DNA of 64,000 nucleotides from Bacteroidia bacterium (GCA_026391315.1 JAPLDT010000013.1:19217-83216), one strand, 5' to 3'; positions 36,278 through 45,734 are shown, counted from the stretch's first letter. Program-made: numbers and translations. Notes: generated by a model from the letters alone, not told the origin.

Positions 36278-36604
36278 TTTTAACGAACTGATAATAGGTT
36301 TGGAATGATGTACAATTGATACAATTTATCCTCGCAAATGTCTTCAAAAGTTGTTGAAGAAGAAAATAAAAACCACAAAAAGAGTGGTTTAAACTTATTT
36401 TCAGTACCAGTGACCAAACTTAAGATGTAAGATGGGATTAAAATGGTTGCGTGAGGCATTCAACTATTTATGAACAATTTTCAACGAAAAACCAATGATG
36501 ATCAATGAAAAACGAAAAGTGAACAACAAATAAAAATTAAAAATGTTTCTAATCCTCGCCTAATCTTGTCGATTCATTGTTCTCCCACCACTTTTCGATG
36601 TTCA
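36278..36604. other. Intergenic region with a hairpin and degenerate inverted repeats
   Basis: No gene is seen. A short hairpin at 36370-36390 (AAACCAC and GTGGTTT around a 7-base loop) could terminate minus-strand transcripts. Units like AACGAAAAGTGAACAAC at about 36479-36530 face a degraded complement at about 36570-36605. Confidence 0.45.
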
Positions 36605-37705
36605 CTATTTCCCCATCAGCTCAGCCAATTTATTGGCCAAATCTTCTCCGCGAAGGTTTTTAGCAATAATTTTGCCCTCTTTGTTGAGAAGGAAGGTGCA
36701 AGGGATGGCAGTAACGCCATATTTTTGGGCGATTTCACTCTGCCAGAATTTTAGTTCGGAAACCTGATGCCAAACCAATTGGTCGTCGGCGATGGCTTTT
36801 ATCCACGCATCTTTCTCTCTGTCGAGCGAAACGCCAACTACATCGAAGCCCTTGTCCTTGTATTTACCGTAAAGTACGACCACATTAGGATTCTCATGAC
36901 GGCAAGGCTGGCACCATGCAGCCCAAAAATCAATCATGACATATTTTCCCCTGGTTGAAGAGAGGGTAAAGCTACCTCCATCAGGTGTAGGCAATGTAAA
37001 GTCCGGTGCCATGGTTCCCATGTCTGTAGCCCTTTTCTTTTCTGCTATTTTTTTCAGCTCGGCAACATAAATAGAAGGGTGAACCGAAGGATCCAAAAAT
37101 TTGATAAGCGTATCAATATCTGCAGCAGAAGCAGTCTCACCAAATTGCATCATGGCAACAAGGGGGGAAACCGTTGATTTTTTGTGCTCACGGATGAAAT
37201 TTTTGGCATATACGGATAGGTTTTGAACCATAGCTTCATAATCAATCTGTGCCTTTTTCATCCCCTCCTGGTCACCGGATTGCTGAGCAGCCATAAACCG
37301 CTGCTGCATACCTTGCGACTCTTTTGAGAGACTCATCAATTCTGTCTGGTAAACCCTGAATTCTTCGTTGGATTTTGATCCGGTTATAACGGTCTTGTCA
37401 AGACTATCGCTGTAGGCCTGAAGTGTAATAGTTCCATTTTCTGCAAAAAACTGGGCCACCATCTGCTGGGGAACCAGGGCAACAAAACGCAGTTCGGGCA
37501 GATCAGCCTTCCCTGTAAGCTGGAACTTACCCTTGCTAATCGTTGTAGAGTCTTCAGCGACCCATCTTCCATTGGTAAATTTCATCAATTGAATTTTACC
37601 GGTCTCTCTTCCTTTGATCTCACCTTTGATCACGAATTTATCAGGTTTGGCGCAGGATAGGATACTCAAGGTTATCAGCCCCAATAACAACATTTTTTTA
37701 ATCAT
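36605..37705 (-). CDS. TlpA-like thioredoxin lipoprotein (DUF4369-type N-terminus)
   Basis: A 366-residue periplasmic thiol-disulfide protein. The lipobox LSILSC places the lipidated Cys at 18. Residues about 25-110 form a DUF4369-like beta domain (FVIKGEIKGRETGKIQLMKF), followed by a helical middle part and a C-terminal TlpA/AhpC-TSA thioredoxin fold with WAAWCQPCRHENPNVVVLY and the cis-Pro region GVTAIPCTFLLNKEGKI. It probably reduces disulfides in envelope proteins. Genes of this kind are common and often multi-copy in Bacteroidota; the partner here is unknown. Confidence 0.88.
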   Translation of the reverse strand: MIKKMLLLGLITLSILSCAKPDKFVIKGEIKGRETGKIQLMKFTNGRWVAEDSTTISKGKFQLTGKADLPELRFVALVPQQMVAQFFAENGTITLQAYSDSLDKTVITGSKSNEEFRVYQTELMSLSKESQGMQQRFMAAQQSGDQEGMKKAQIDYEAMVQNLSVYAKNFIREHKKSTVSPLVAMMQFGETASAADIDTLIKFLDPSVHPSIYVAELKKIAEKKRATDMGTMAPDFTLPTPDGGSFTLSSTRGKYVMIDFWAAWCQPCRHENPNVVVLYGKYKDKGFDVVGVSLDREKDAWIKAIADDQLVWHQVSELKFWQSEIAQKYGVTAIPCTFLLNKEGKIIAKNLRGEDLANKLAELMGK

Positions 37706-37790
37706 CCGGATAACTTTGTTTAAGGGTTGAACAACAACCCAGGTTTATTTTAAAAGGCTAAAAGTAGAAAACATTTTCTGGAATGACCCT

Positions 37791-38918
37791 TCAATGTCTG
37801 CCAATGGCATTAAAATATTTTTCGAGTAACTCCTGCGCAGCTACAAATGGACTCACTTTTTCCTCCGAGACAACTTGTTGCAAATTGTCAAGGTTAACCT
37901 GAACAAGTTTGTTTTGATAAAAATTGCTTTTCAGATGAGCATCGATGGTTTCGTACATCCAGAATCTGGCCTGGCTGGAACGACGCTCCTTAAAATAGCC
38001 ATTATCTTTAACCAGTTCAAAATAGTCATTGATGCAATCCGCAATTTCGCTCATCCCGGTCTTTCGCAACGACGAGCAGGTCATTACCTGAGGGACCCAG
38101 CCCGATAGTGAAGGAGGGAAGAGATGCAGCGCATTGCGGTATTGAGTGGCGGTAGTGTTTGCACGGTGAATGTTATCTCCATCGGCTTTGTTGATCACAA
38201 CCGTGTCGGCCATCTCCATGATACCACGTTTAATACCCTGTAACTCGTCGCCGGCGCCGGCAATTTGGAGCAGAAGAAAAAAATCGACCATTGAATGGAC
38301 GGCAGTCTCAGACTGACCAACTCCCACTGTTTCGATCAGAAGGGTGTCGAAACCTGCGGCTTCGCACAACAGGATGGTCTCACGGGTTTTTCGGGCTACT
38401 CCTCCCAGCGATCCGGAGGAGGGACTGGGGCGGATGTAAGCATTGGGATCAGAAGAAAGTTCTTCCATTCGGGTTTTGTCGCCTAAAATTGACCCTTTTG
38501 AACGTTCTGAACTTGGGTCGATGGCCAATACGGCAAGCTTCTTTCCAGTGGAGGTGAGATAGCTTCCGAAAGATTCAATGAAAGTACTTTTACCTGCACC
38601 GGGGACACCTGTAATACCGATCCGAAGTGATTTCCCGGAGAAAGGAAGGCAACGTCCAATGATCTCCTGCGCGATATGTTGATGGTCAGGCTTATTGCTT
38701 TCAATCAAGGTAACTGCCCTGCTCAATATAGTACGGTTACCCTGCAGGATTCCTTCACAATACTCTTCTGCAGTTAGCTCAATTTTTTTGTTTTTTTTCA
38801 GAAAACGATGGACAGAATCAGCATTCACAGCCTCCGGCTGTTCTATCCCTTTGTTGACATTGAGTCCCACATATACGGGGTCATTTTCGGGATGATAAAC
38901 TTTTCGGGATTCTGCCAT
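37791..38918 (-). CDS. meaB: Methylmalonyl-CoA mutase-associated GTPase MeaB
   Basis: MeaB is a G3E-family GTPase that protects and reactivates adenosylcobalamin-dependent methylmalonyl-CoA mutase. The 375-residue protein has Walker A GITGVPGAGKSTFIESFG, LAIDPSSERSKGSILGDKTRM, the switch region DTLLIETVGVGQSE and the NKADG motif for guanine. The mutase genes are not in the window. MeaB implies use of the methylmalonyl/succinyl-CoA route to propionate, usual in this phylum. Confidence 0.95.
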   Translation of the reverse strand: MAESRKVYHPENDPVYVGLNVNKGIEQPEAVNADSVHRFLKKNKKIELTAEEYCEGILQGNRTILSRAVTLIESNKPDHQHIAQEIIGRCLPFSGKSLRIGITGVPGAGKSTFIESFGSYLTSTGKKLAVLAIDPSSERSKGSILGDKTRMEELSSDPNAYIRPSPSSGSLGGVARKTRETILLCEAAGFDTLLIETVGVGQSETAVHSMVDFFLLLQIAGAGDELQGIKRGIMEMADTVVINKADGDNIHRANTTATQYRNALHLFPPSLSGWVPQVMTCSSLRKTGMSEIADCINDYFELVKDNGYFKERRSSQARFWMYETIDAHLKSNFYQNKLVQVNLDNLQQVVSEEKVSPFVAAQELLEKYFNAIGRH

Positions 38919-38944
38919 CTAACCTTAAATTGTTGATAAAACAG

Positions 38945-38970
38945 TAGAGACAAGGCATGCCTTGTCTCTA
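38945..38970. repeat. 26-bp perfect palindrome
   Basis: TAGAGACAAGGCA is followed directly by its exact complement, giving a perfect palindrome with no loop. It lies between meaB and the DUF1573 gene, both on the minus strand. It might be a dyad operator, a terminator stem or a dispersed palindromic repeat; only one copy is in this window. Confidence 0.6.
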
Positions 38971-38988
38971 AATATATTTGTGCCAGTG

Positions 38989-40077
38989 TTATTGCGCCTT
39001 GGACACATTACCCGAAATCCTTAAAATAGTTGTGGATTGGTTCGGGTCATTTGAAATGATGGTGATGGTTTTGTTTTGCAATCCAAGCTTACCAGTTGAA
39101 TCAAAAATCACCTTCAGGTCGGTTTCTGCTCCTGATTTAATAATGTTAGAGGCTGGATTTGCTGCAGTGCAACCGCAAGAAGCTTTTACGCTGCGTATTT
39201 GAAGATCGCTTTTCCCTTTGTTCAATATCTTGAAGGTGTATTCAACTTTCTTGCCCTCCTTGACGTCACCAAAATCATAAACACGCTCATTAAAATCGAT
39301 GACAGGGGCACTCTGCAGCTCCTTCTGCGACAGCTTGGAAAAATCCTCTTCTACTGTTGCCGTTACATTGACACCGTAGTTGTAATTCTCCTCACCATTG
39401 TAGGTCAGATAGACCCTGGCCATCTGAAATCCAAGATCGATTTTGGAACCATCAAAAGTTACCACGATGTAACCGGTGCCATTTGGCTCAACCACAACAG
39501 GATTGACTTTAACAGTCAAATGCGCCAGAATACCTTTAAGTCCGATGGTAACTTTCGCTCCGGAGGTATTGATAAATTTGAGTGAGTCGGTCTTTTTCTC
39601 ACTGTTTTTAATTCTCACGAAGGAAAGGTTGTTGTTCATCACCCTGATTTTACCGAGATCTATTGGATATTGTTCCGAAATGGTGAGCGTCTTAGGAAGT
39701 ACCTCCCCTGCAATTTTTAACACAATGGCTCCATTTGGAATATTAGCCATGACTGTGATTGTCTTGTTGAAACTTCCCGGACGGCCTGCGGGGTTGTATG
39801 AAACCTTGATGAAGCCTGTCTTTCCCGGCAGAACTGGTTCCTTGCTCCATTCAGGAGTCGTACATCCGCACGAGGCGCTCACCGTTGAGATCACCAATGG
39901 AACTTTTCCAATGTTCTTGAAATTAAAACTATAATTGGCCGAACCGGCATCTTCTTTGATCTTGCCAAAGTCATGATCGACACTTTCAAAGGCCATTTCA
40001 GTAAAGGTTTGTGCACCTGCGTTTAGTCCTGCGATGAGGAATAGGGCTACTGTAAACAATCTAACTAGGTATCTCAT
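38989..40077 (-). CDS. Exported protein with two DUF1573 domains
   Basis: A 362-residue exported protein with a signal peptide (RYLVRLFTVALFLIAGLNAGAQ). Two DUF1573 immunoglobulin-like domains are visible at each end: HDFGKIKEDAGSANYSFNFKNIGKVPLVISTVSASCGCTTPEW and YDFGDVKEGKKVEYTFKILNKGKSDLQIRSVKASCGCTAANP. The paired SCGCT motifs are strongly conserved and may bind metal or form disulfides. Function is unknown. The start at 40077 places the signal peptide at the N-terminus; an upstream ATG at 40134 would add 19 basic residues. Confidence 0.85.
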   Translation of the reverse strand: MRYLVRLFTVALFLIAGLNAGAQTFTEMAFESVDHDFGKIKEDAGSANYSFNFKNIGKVPLVISTVSASCGCTTPEWSKEPVLPGKTGFIKVSYNPAGRPGSFNKTITVMANIPNGAIVLKIAGEVLPKTLTISEQYPIDLGKIRVMNNNLSFVRIKNSEKKTDSLKFINTSGAKVTIGLKGILAHLTVKVNPVVVEPNGTGYIVVTFDGSKIDLGFQMARVYLTYNGEENYNYGVNVTATVEEDFSKLSQKELQSAPVIDFNERVYDFGDVKEGKKVEYTFKILNKGKSDLQIRSVKASCGCTAANPASNIIKSGAETDLKVIFDSTGKLGLQNKTITIISNDPNQSTTILRISGNVSKAQ

Positions 40078-40157
40078 TGGTATAAACTTTAATTTATTAT
40101 TCCTGAACTTATAAATACAATCGCCAGATGGCATAAAATCACCGCGATTGCAGGATA

Positions 40158-40186
40158 CAAAACTAAAAAAATGATGGTTTCAACAA
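40158..40186 (-). promoter_or_regulatory. Predicted promoter of the DUF1573 gene
   Basis: On the minus strand: TTG at 40186-40184, 18-base spacer, TAGTTTTG at 40165-40158. It lies 81 bases before the start and downstream of the pfkA stop, so this gene need not depend on pfkA transcription. Confidence 0.4.
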
Positions 40187-40201
40187 CAACCTTCCCCTAA
40201 A

Positions 40202-41224
40202 TTATTCATCCCCGAAATAAACGCCCATTTTTCTTGCCTTTTCAATCATTTGGTCATTGGGGTCGACCAGACTCAGTTTACCACCAACTTTCTCAAGCGG
40301 AATTGATCCAATTTTTCCGTTTCGAATTGCAACCATCTGGCCATACTCACCATTGGCGATCAACTCCGCAGCAAAGGCACCGTAACGGGTAGCCAAAATG
40401 CGGTCCATAGCTGAAGGACTTCCTCCACGCTGAATGTAACCCAATCTGGTATCCCGGGTTTCAATGCCCGTTAATGTTTGAATTCTTTCAGCAATATAGG
40501 CAGAGGCCGATATATGGGAAGGATGTTCAATCCCTTCGGCTATAACGACAATGGAGTAAGGTTTTTTCTTGGAAAACCTATTTTCAATCGCCTTACAGAC
40601 ACTTTCTATGTTATATTTTATTTCTGGAATAAGGATAATGTCTCCGCCTCCTGCCAATCCTGCATAGAGCGCAATCCAACCAGCATCGTGTCCCATCACT
40701 TCAATGACCATTGCACGCTGGTGCGAGTTAGCAGTGGTATGAAGCCTGTCGATGGCCTCCGTGGCAATTGTCACAGCCGAATCAAAGCCAAAAGTTATCT
40801 CTGTTCCATATACATCGTTGTCGATGGTTTTTGGAATCCCAACCACATTGATCCCTATTTTTTGCAATTGGGCAGCTGTCTTCATGGTCCCATTGCCGCC
40901 AATGCAAACTACGCAATCAAGTCGAAGGTCCTTGTAATTCTTCTTGATCAGGGCAGGCTTTTCATTGGTCTCCTCCCCCTTTTCCATTTTGAATGGTTTT
41001 TCACGTGAAGTACCCAGAATGGTTCCCCCAACTGTCAAAATTCCAGACAATTTTGACTCATCCAGTTCGATGTACTCCTTCCAGATCAAACCACTGAAAC
41101 CTGCTGTAAATCCAATTACCTCCATCCCATGATTCAGAATGGCTGTTTTTCCTACACCACGAATGGCTGCATTCAAGCCGGGACAATCACCTCCTGCTGT
41201 TAAAATGCCGATTCTTTTTGCCAT
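40202..41224 (-). CDS. pfkA: 6-phosphofructokinase
   Basis: A 340-residue phosphofructokinase, which makes fructose 1,6-bisphosphate in glycolysis. Motifs are GILTAGGDCPGLNAAIRG, CIGGNGTMKTA and IPKTIDNDVYGTEITFGFDSA. At the two positions used to tell phosphate donors apart (E. coli numbering) it has Gly104, as in ATP enzymes, and Lys124, as in pyrophosphate enzymes; position 103 is Asn instead of the usual Asp. This places it in the mixed group of PFKs where the donor cannot be predicted reliably; ATP is the more likely one. A TAACTTTG -7 element lies at 41270-41277. Confidence 0.9.
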   Translation of the reverse strand: MAKRIGILTAGGDCPGLNAAIRGVGKTAILNHGMEVIGFTAGFSGLIWKEYIELDESKLSGILTVGGTILGTSREKPFKMEKGEETNEKPALIKKNYKDLRLDCVVCIGGNGTMKTAAQLQKIGINVVGIPKTIDNDVYGTEITFGFDSAVTIATEAIDRLHTTANSHQRAMVIEVMGHDAGWIALYAGLAGGGDIILIPEIKYNIESVCKAIENRFSKKKPYSIVVIAEGIEHPSHISASAYIAERIQTLTGIETRDTRLGYIQRGGSPSAMDRILATRYGAFAAELIANGEYGQMVAIRNGKIGSIPLEKVGGKLSLVDPNDQMIEKARKMGVYFGDE

Positions 41225-41583
41225 AGAAATAAAATTTTCTGGTATTTTTCAATACGTTTGAAGAGCGGGCAAAGTTACAACGATTAGTTTGTCCATACGA
41301 TTATTCCCAGTAATTTTATTGGTTTTTCATTAAATTTGTACTTTAGCACAAGGAAATTGAGATTCTGGATTTGTCAGATTAACTAAAATTAGGCCTCCAG
41401 CTTGCAAAAGGATGTTTAATTGGGCAATTGGTGTGAAATACCCATCCCGACAAGTCGGGACCAACCGAAAATGATTATGTGGGTATTTGCTTCGCAGATC
41501 TTCGATTCCATGCGACCTTTAAAAAACAAATTATATACGCATCGAATTGATAGAAATCAAGTATAACCTTCAAATTTTAAAAT
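41225..41583. other. Intergenic region with promoter-like elements and a GC hairpin
   Basis: Between divergent pfkA and the DUF1080 gene. It holds TAACTTTG (minus strand, 41270-41277), TACGTTTG (plus strand, 41253-41260) and the hairpin TCCCGACAAGTCGGGA at 41445-41460. No gene is seen. Confidence 0.5.
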
Positions 41584-41586
41584 GTG

Positions 41587-42378
41587 ATGAAAAACCTGTT
41601 AATTTTATTTGCTGCTGCTTTGATTGTGGTTAGCTGCAATATGCAGCCTAAAAAAAGTACGGAAAGTGCCAAGAGCGGTGCAAACAAAAAAAGCGCGTCC
41701 GTTCAGGAGATGAACACACTTTCAGCCGCAGAGGAAGCTCAGGGTTGGATTTTACTGTTTGACGGTAAAACAGGCGCCGGCTGGAGAGGTGTCAATAAAG
41801 CCGATTTTCCTGCAGGCTGGGTTATTGAAGATGGCACCCTTAAATGCGTTGGATCAGGCATGGGAGAAGCTGGAGCTGCCAATGGTGGGGATATCCTTTA
41901 TGCCGCAAGAAAATTTTCAAATTTCGATTTGAAGATAGAGTGGAAGATCTCGAAAGGTGGAAATTCAGGCATATTCTATCTGGGAGTGGAGAATGGGAAA
42001 GAGATATGGCGGACTGCTCCTGAATTTCAGGTGCTGGACAATGACAACCACCCGGACGCCCTGCTCGGCAAGGACGGAAATCGTATGGCCGGATCACTTT
42101 ATGACCTGATACCTGCCAAACCCCAAAACACAAAACCTTTTGGTGAATGGAACAGTGCGGAGATTCTCTGTTATCAGGGTACTGTAATTCATAAGCAAAA
42201 TGGAGCAACCATAGTGGAATATCACCTCTGGATACCCGAATGGAATGAAATGGTGAAAAGCTCAAAATTTCCCTCTTACAATCCGAATTGGGCAAATGTT
42301 GCCAAAGAAGGGGTCATCGCCCTTCAGGATCACGGTAACGACGTTTGGTACCGTAATATCAAGATTCGTCCGCTATAA
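41587..42378 (+). CDS. DUF1080 lipoprotein (3-keto-disaccharide hydrolase family)
   Basis: A 263-residue lipoprotein (lipobox IVVSC, Cys near residue 17) with a DUF1080 jelly-roll domain: GWILLFDGKTGAGWRGVNKADFPAGWVIEDGTLKC, FDLKIEWKISKGGNSGIFYL, EFQVLDNDNHPD and GVIALQDHGNDVWYRNIKIRPL. Some members hydrolyse 3-keto-glycosides; others are poorly characterised, so the substrate is not known. ATG 41587 is preferred over an adjacent GTG. It stands alone with a hairpin terminator after it. Confidence 0.88.
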   Translation: MKNLLILFAAALIVVSCNMQPKKSTESAKSGANKKSASVQEMNTLSAAEEAQGWILLFDGKTGAGWRGVNKADFPAGWVIEDGTLKCVGSGMGEAGAANGGDILYAARKFSNFDLKIEWKISKGGNSGIFYLGVENGKEIWRTAPEFQVLDNDNHPDALLGKDGNRMAGSLYDLIPAKPQNTKPFGEWNSAEILCYQGTVIHKQNGATIVEYHLWIPEWNEMVKSSKFPSYNPNWANVAKEGVIALQDHGNDVWYRNIKIRPL

Positions 42379-42387
42379 TTCTTTATT

Positions 42388-42575
42388 ACACAGAGTTTCA
42401 CAGAGAGGCACAGAGAACCACAGAGCTAAGACAATTTATCTCTGTGGTTTTTTTATTAAATTATTTTGTTGAAATGTCTTTTCCCAGCAAAGAGATTGAT
42501 TAAATGCGAAGCGTATAAATCTGGTTCAATATTCTCTGTGAAACTCTGTGCTTCTCTGTGAAACTCTGTGTAATA
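42388..42575. repeat. Inverted CACAGAG repeat arrays
   Basis: CACAGAG-type units run on the + strand at 42388-42427 and in complement (CTCTGTG) at 42440-42448 and 42529-42572. They occupy the spacer between the convergent DUF1080 and gldB genes and supply the terminator stem. Confidence 0.75.
42416..42454 (+). terminator. Hairpin terminator after the DUF1080 gene
   Basis: AACCACAGAG at 42416-42425 pairs with CTCTGTGGTT at 42440-42449, followed by a run of Ts. It is built from the CACAGAG repeat family that fills this spacer (42388-42430 and the complementary units at 42529-42572). Confidence 0.75.
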
Positions 42576-42592
42576 TTTTTTAAAGCAAAACT

Positions 42593-43606
42593 TCAATCCG
42601 GGGAGTATCCCGACTCATTGAGGATCTTGTGGTAATCATTCTCTTCCATCAAACCCTGAAGCGTTGTTTTAGGATTGTTTTTCATGTAGCTTTTCACAAC
42701 CTGCCATCCCAGCCAAACTCCGGTCCTACCGGGTGATTTTTGACCAAAAGGTGTTGTAAAGGGCGCTGGATTGATAAACCGGACCAACTCCATCCTGTCA
42801 CCTGAGAAAAGCATCTTCCTTTCGACCAGATAGCTCCACATCTCTGTTTCATTTTTTTGGCACCAGTCTAGCTGCTCTTTGCTGTAGCCAATTTTCAGAC
42901 TGTCAGGCCCATCCGGTATCAGGGCATCCAAAAAATAGAGTAGTTTCCCCTGGTGAATCATCCCCGAAATCAAATTCTCCGTATTCCCTTTGTACTCAAA
43001 TTGTTGCGATGCCAATCCGTAAAGTGCATCGTAAACCATCTTCCCGGGCTCCATGTTGTGCCTTTTGTAGGCTGGAATTCCAAGTTGGGAGTAAAATCTG
43101 CTTTTGGAACCAAGGTAATTGTCGAGGCTGATACCCAAAGCATTTGGAAAAGTGACGATCGATTGATTGAATCCGGAAAGATAGGTGTAAACCTTTGGAA
43201 GGTTAATCCCGGGATAATAGTAGGCATAATGCTTGAAGGCCATTTCGATTTGTGTGGAAAAGGATTGAAAATCCCTGAAGAGAGAGTCCGTTTTCAGTCT
43301 GGTAGCAGTGATGGTTGAGTCTGTTATAAAAGTTAACAGGTAACCTGAATAGAGCGAGTCCCGCGAATCTCCAATGGCCAAAATTTCCTTGTTGTAGAGG
43401 CCAAAAAAGGGACCGTACTTCTCTTGCAGGGCAGGGATTGAGCTGCTTGAATTTTCGGTAGTCACGGTGAACAGATCCTGATCCAATCGTCCGATTTCAA
43501 CCTTCAGATTGATGTGGGATACATCTATTTGCAGCTGGTTTCGGTGACAGGCTGTCAAAGTAATCAGCGTAATCAGGAGGTACAGGATATTATTCTTGCG
43601 GGTCAT
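42593..43606 (-). CDS. gldB: GldB-like lipoprotein
   Basis: A 337-residue lipoprotein (LITLTAC lipobox, Cys about residue 20) of the GldB family, seen in IDVSHINLKVEIGRLDQDLF, YLSGFNQSIVTFPNALGISLDNYLG and the C-terminal GRTGVWLGWQVVKSYMKNNP. GldB is required for gliding in Flavobacterium, but homologues are also kept by non-gliding Bacteroidota, so motility should not be inferred. nadE is adjacent on the opposite strand; I recall the same neighbourhood in other Bacteroidota. No other gld genes occur in the window. Confidence 0.8.
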   Translation of the reverse strand: MTRKNNILYLLITLITLTACHRNQLQIDVSHINLKVEIGRLDQDLFTVTTENSSSSIPALQEKYGPFFGLYNKEILAIGDSRDSLYSGYLLTFITDSTITATRLKTDSLFRDFQSFSTQIEMAFKHYAYYYPGINLPKVYTYLSGFNQSIVTFPNALGISLDNYLGSKSRFYSQLGIPAYKRHNMEPGKMVYDALYGLASQQFEYKGNTENLISGMIHQGKLLYFLDALIPDGPDSLKIGYSKEQLDWCQKNETEMWSYLVERKMLFSGDRMELVRFINPAPFTTPFGQKSPGRTGVWLGWQVVKSYMKNNPKTTLQGLMEENDYHKILNESGYSPD

Positions 43607-44014
43607 ACCAATTATTTAGCGTTGTCAGGGAACAAACAGTAATTCAAAAATGCAACGGAAATCGATTGTTTGCGGGTGTGAATTTATCTATTTTTGTCGG
43701 TACCGGAGACTAAATTGATAATTGTTGGAAAAATCGGTTTAGAAGAGGCTTAAATTTTTTACACAGAGGATAATTGTTAATAAGTAAAGGGAAAGAATTA
43801 ATATCACATTTTACAAATATTCGACCCCTCTAAATCTCCCCCAAGGGGAGACTTCAGATTTGAGTTCTGATCAACATCAGAGAGATACTCCCCTCCCTTG
43901 GAGGGGTTGGGGGAGGTCAAAATGACGAGATGCAAAGTGTGACATTATATTGTTCTCCTTTCTCAGTGTAAGATTTAAATTGTATTTAGTGTTTTATCCA
44001 AGTAAGAGAGACTC
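43607..44014. repeat. Divergent spacer with an inverted CCCCTCTAAATCTCCCC pair
   Basis: In the 408 bases between gldB and nadE a C-rich unit at about 43825-43850 (CCCCTCTAAATCTCCCCC) faces a G-rich partner at about 43887-43916 (CCTTGGAGGGGTTGGGGGAG). The loop between is about 37 bases. No gene is seen; promoters for both flanking genes should lie here. Confidence 0.65.
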
Positions 44015-45664
44015 ATGAGGATTGCCCTGGCCCAATTGAATTACCATGTGGGAAATTTCCCGGAAAACAGTTCCCGGATCATCGCTGCCATCGGAAAGGC
44101 AAAAGAGCAAGACGCCGATTTGGTAGTCTTCTCTGAGTTATCTGTTTGTGGTTATTATCCGAATGATCTCCTGGAGAGGTTGGAATTTATTCAGGAGTCA
44201 CTTGCTGCAATTGAGCAGATCGCATCCTGTTGCATCGGGATTGCCGCCCTGGTAGGCGGGCCCAGTTTCAACCCCAGTCCGAAAGGGAAGATGCTCTTCA
44301 ATTCTGCCTTCTTTTTGAAGGATGGAGCCATTAAAAGTATCCACAGCAAAACATTGCTGCCCACGTATGATGTGTTTGACGAATACCGTCATTTTGAATC
44401 AAACAAAGAATTTAATCTGATAGAGCTGAATGGTAATAAGATAGCCGTAACTATCTGCGAAGACCTTTGGTTCAACCAGAAGGTGATGAACGCTTTTGGA
44501 CGGGAAAATCTTTATTCCACCTCACCGATGGAAGAAAATTGCAGGCAAAATCCCGATCTGGTTGTCAATCTCTCAGCCTCACCCTTCTCTTATCATCAGG
44601 AAAGATTAAGGAAAGATATCCTGATCGAAAATGCGGTGAAATACCAAGTGCCAATTATCTATGTGAATCAGGTCGGCGCTCAGACAGAATTGATTTTCGA
44701 TGGGGGTTCCTTCATGGTTGACCGGCAGGGTAAAGTCGTCAAAGAGCTGGCCTATTTTAGCGAGGACTTTGCCATCGTGGACACATTGGATAAGGAAGCG
44801 AACCAGTTGCAGCCGCAGACTGAAACTTCTGAAAAAATATACCAGGCACTTGTTTTGGGAATTGCCGATTATTTTAGAAAGTCAGGTTTCCGGAAGGCCA
44901 CACTCGGTCTATCAGGTGGCATTGATTCTGCGCTGACACTTGTTCTGGCTGTCAGGGCGCTTGGTGCTGAGAATGTCAAAGTACTGCTGATGCCCTCTCA
45001 ATACTCTTCCGATCACTCAGTGAATGATGCAGTTGCCCTGGCCGAACGGCTTGGGGTTTCCTACGAAACACTTCCCATTCATGATATTGCGGTGGCATTT
45101 GACAAAACTCTTGCTTCTATATTCAAAGGTTTGCCCAATGACCTGACTGAGGAGAACATCCAGGCCAGGGTGCGGGGTACTTTGCTGATGGCCTTCTCCA
45201 ATAAATTTGGAAATATTCTTCTCAATACCTCCAACAAAAGCGAGGCGGCTGTAGGGTATGGCACCCTGTACGGGGATATGAATGGCGGGTTATCCGTATT
45301 GGGCGATTTGTATAAAACGGAGGTGTACCAACTTTCAAATTACATCAACAGGGAGGAGGAGATCATTCCTGCAAACACCATATTGAAACCACCCTCTGCC
45401 GAACTGAGGCCGGATCAGAAGGATTCGGATTCCCTTCCGGATTATGATCTGCTGGATGCCATCCTCTTTCAATACATCGACCAGGCCAGAAGTGTTGACG
45501 ACATTGTCTCCTTAGGATATGATGAAGCTGTTGTAAAAAAAGTGGTACTGCTGGTCAACAGAAACGAATACAAGCGCTTTCAGGCACCGCCCACCCTGAG
45601 AGTTTCATCCAAAGCATTTGGGTTTGGCCGGAAAATGCCGATCGTTGCACGGTACCCGCTTTAA
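44015..45664 (+). CDS. nadE: Glutamine-dependent NAD+ synthetase NadE
   Basis: NadE amidates nicotinic acid adenine dinucleotide to NAD+, the last step of NAD biosynthesis. The 549-residue protein has an N-terminal nitrilase-type glutaminase domain with the triad Glu41 (VFSELSVCGYYPNDLL), Lys112 (HSKTLLPTYDVFDEYR) and Cys148 (VTICEDLWF), and a C-terminal synthetase domain with the ATP-pyrophosphatase loop LGLSGGIDSALTLVLA and NKSEAAVGYGTLYGDMNG. It can therefore use glutamine as nitrogen source. The Crp/Fnr gene follows but has its own promoter. Confidence 0.96.
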   Translation: MRIALAQLNYHVGNFPENSSRIIAAIGKAKEQDADLVVFSELSVCGYYPNDLLERLEFIQESLAAIEQIASCCIGIAALVGGPSFNPSPKGKMLFNSAFFLKDGAIKSIHSKTLLPTYDVFDEYRHFESNKEFNLIELNGNKIAVTICEDLWFNQKVMNAFGRENLYSTSPMEENCRQNPDLVVNLSASPFSYHQERLRKDILIENAVKYQVPIIYVNQVGAQTELIFDGGSFMVDRQGKVVKELAYFSEDFAIVDTLDKEANQLQPQTETSEKIYQALVLGIADYFRKSGFRKATLGLSGGIDSALTLVLAVRALGAENVKVLLMPSQYSSDHSVNDAVALAERLGVSYETLPIHDIAVAFDKTLASIFKGLPNDLTEENIQARVRGTLLMAFSNKFGNILLNTSNKSEAAVGYGTLYGDMNGGLSVLGDLYKTEVYQLSNYINREEEIIPANTILKPPSAELRPDQKDSDSLPDYDLLDAILFQYIDQARSVDDIVSLGYDEAVVKKVVLLVNRNEYKRFQAPPTLRVSSKAFGFGRKMPIVARYPL

Positions 45665-45676
45665 TCTGTGCCCTAT

Positions 45677-45707
45677 TTTGATTTTGGAGGATTAATTTAT
45701 ATTTTTG
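45677..45707 (+). promoter_or_regulatory. Predicted promoter of the Crp/Fnr gene
   Basis: TTTG at 45677-45680, a 19-base spacer and TATTTTTG at 45700-45707 match the Bacteroidota consensus well. It begins 13 bases after the nadE stop and 28 bases before the chosen ATG. Confidence 0.6.
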
Positions 45708-45734
45708 ATATGTTTTACAACATTTTTCTCAGCA

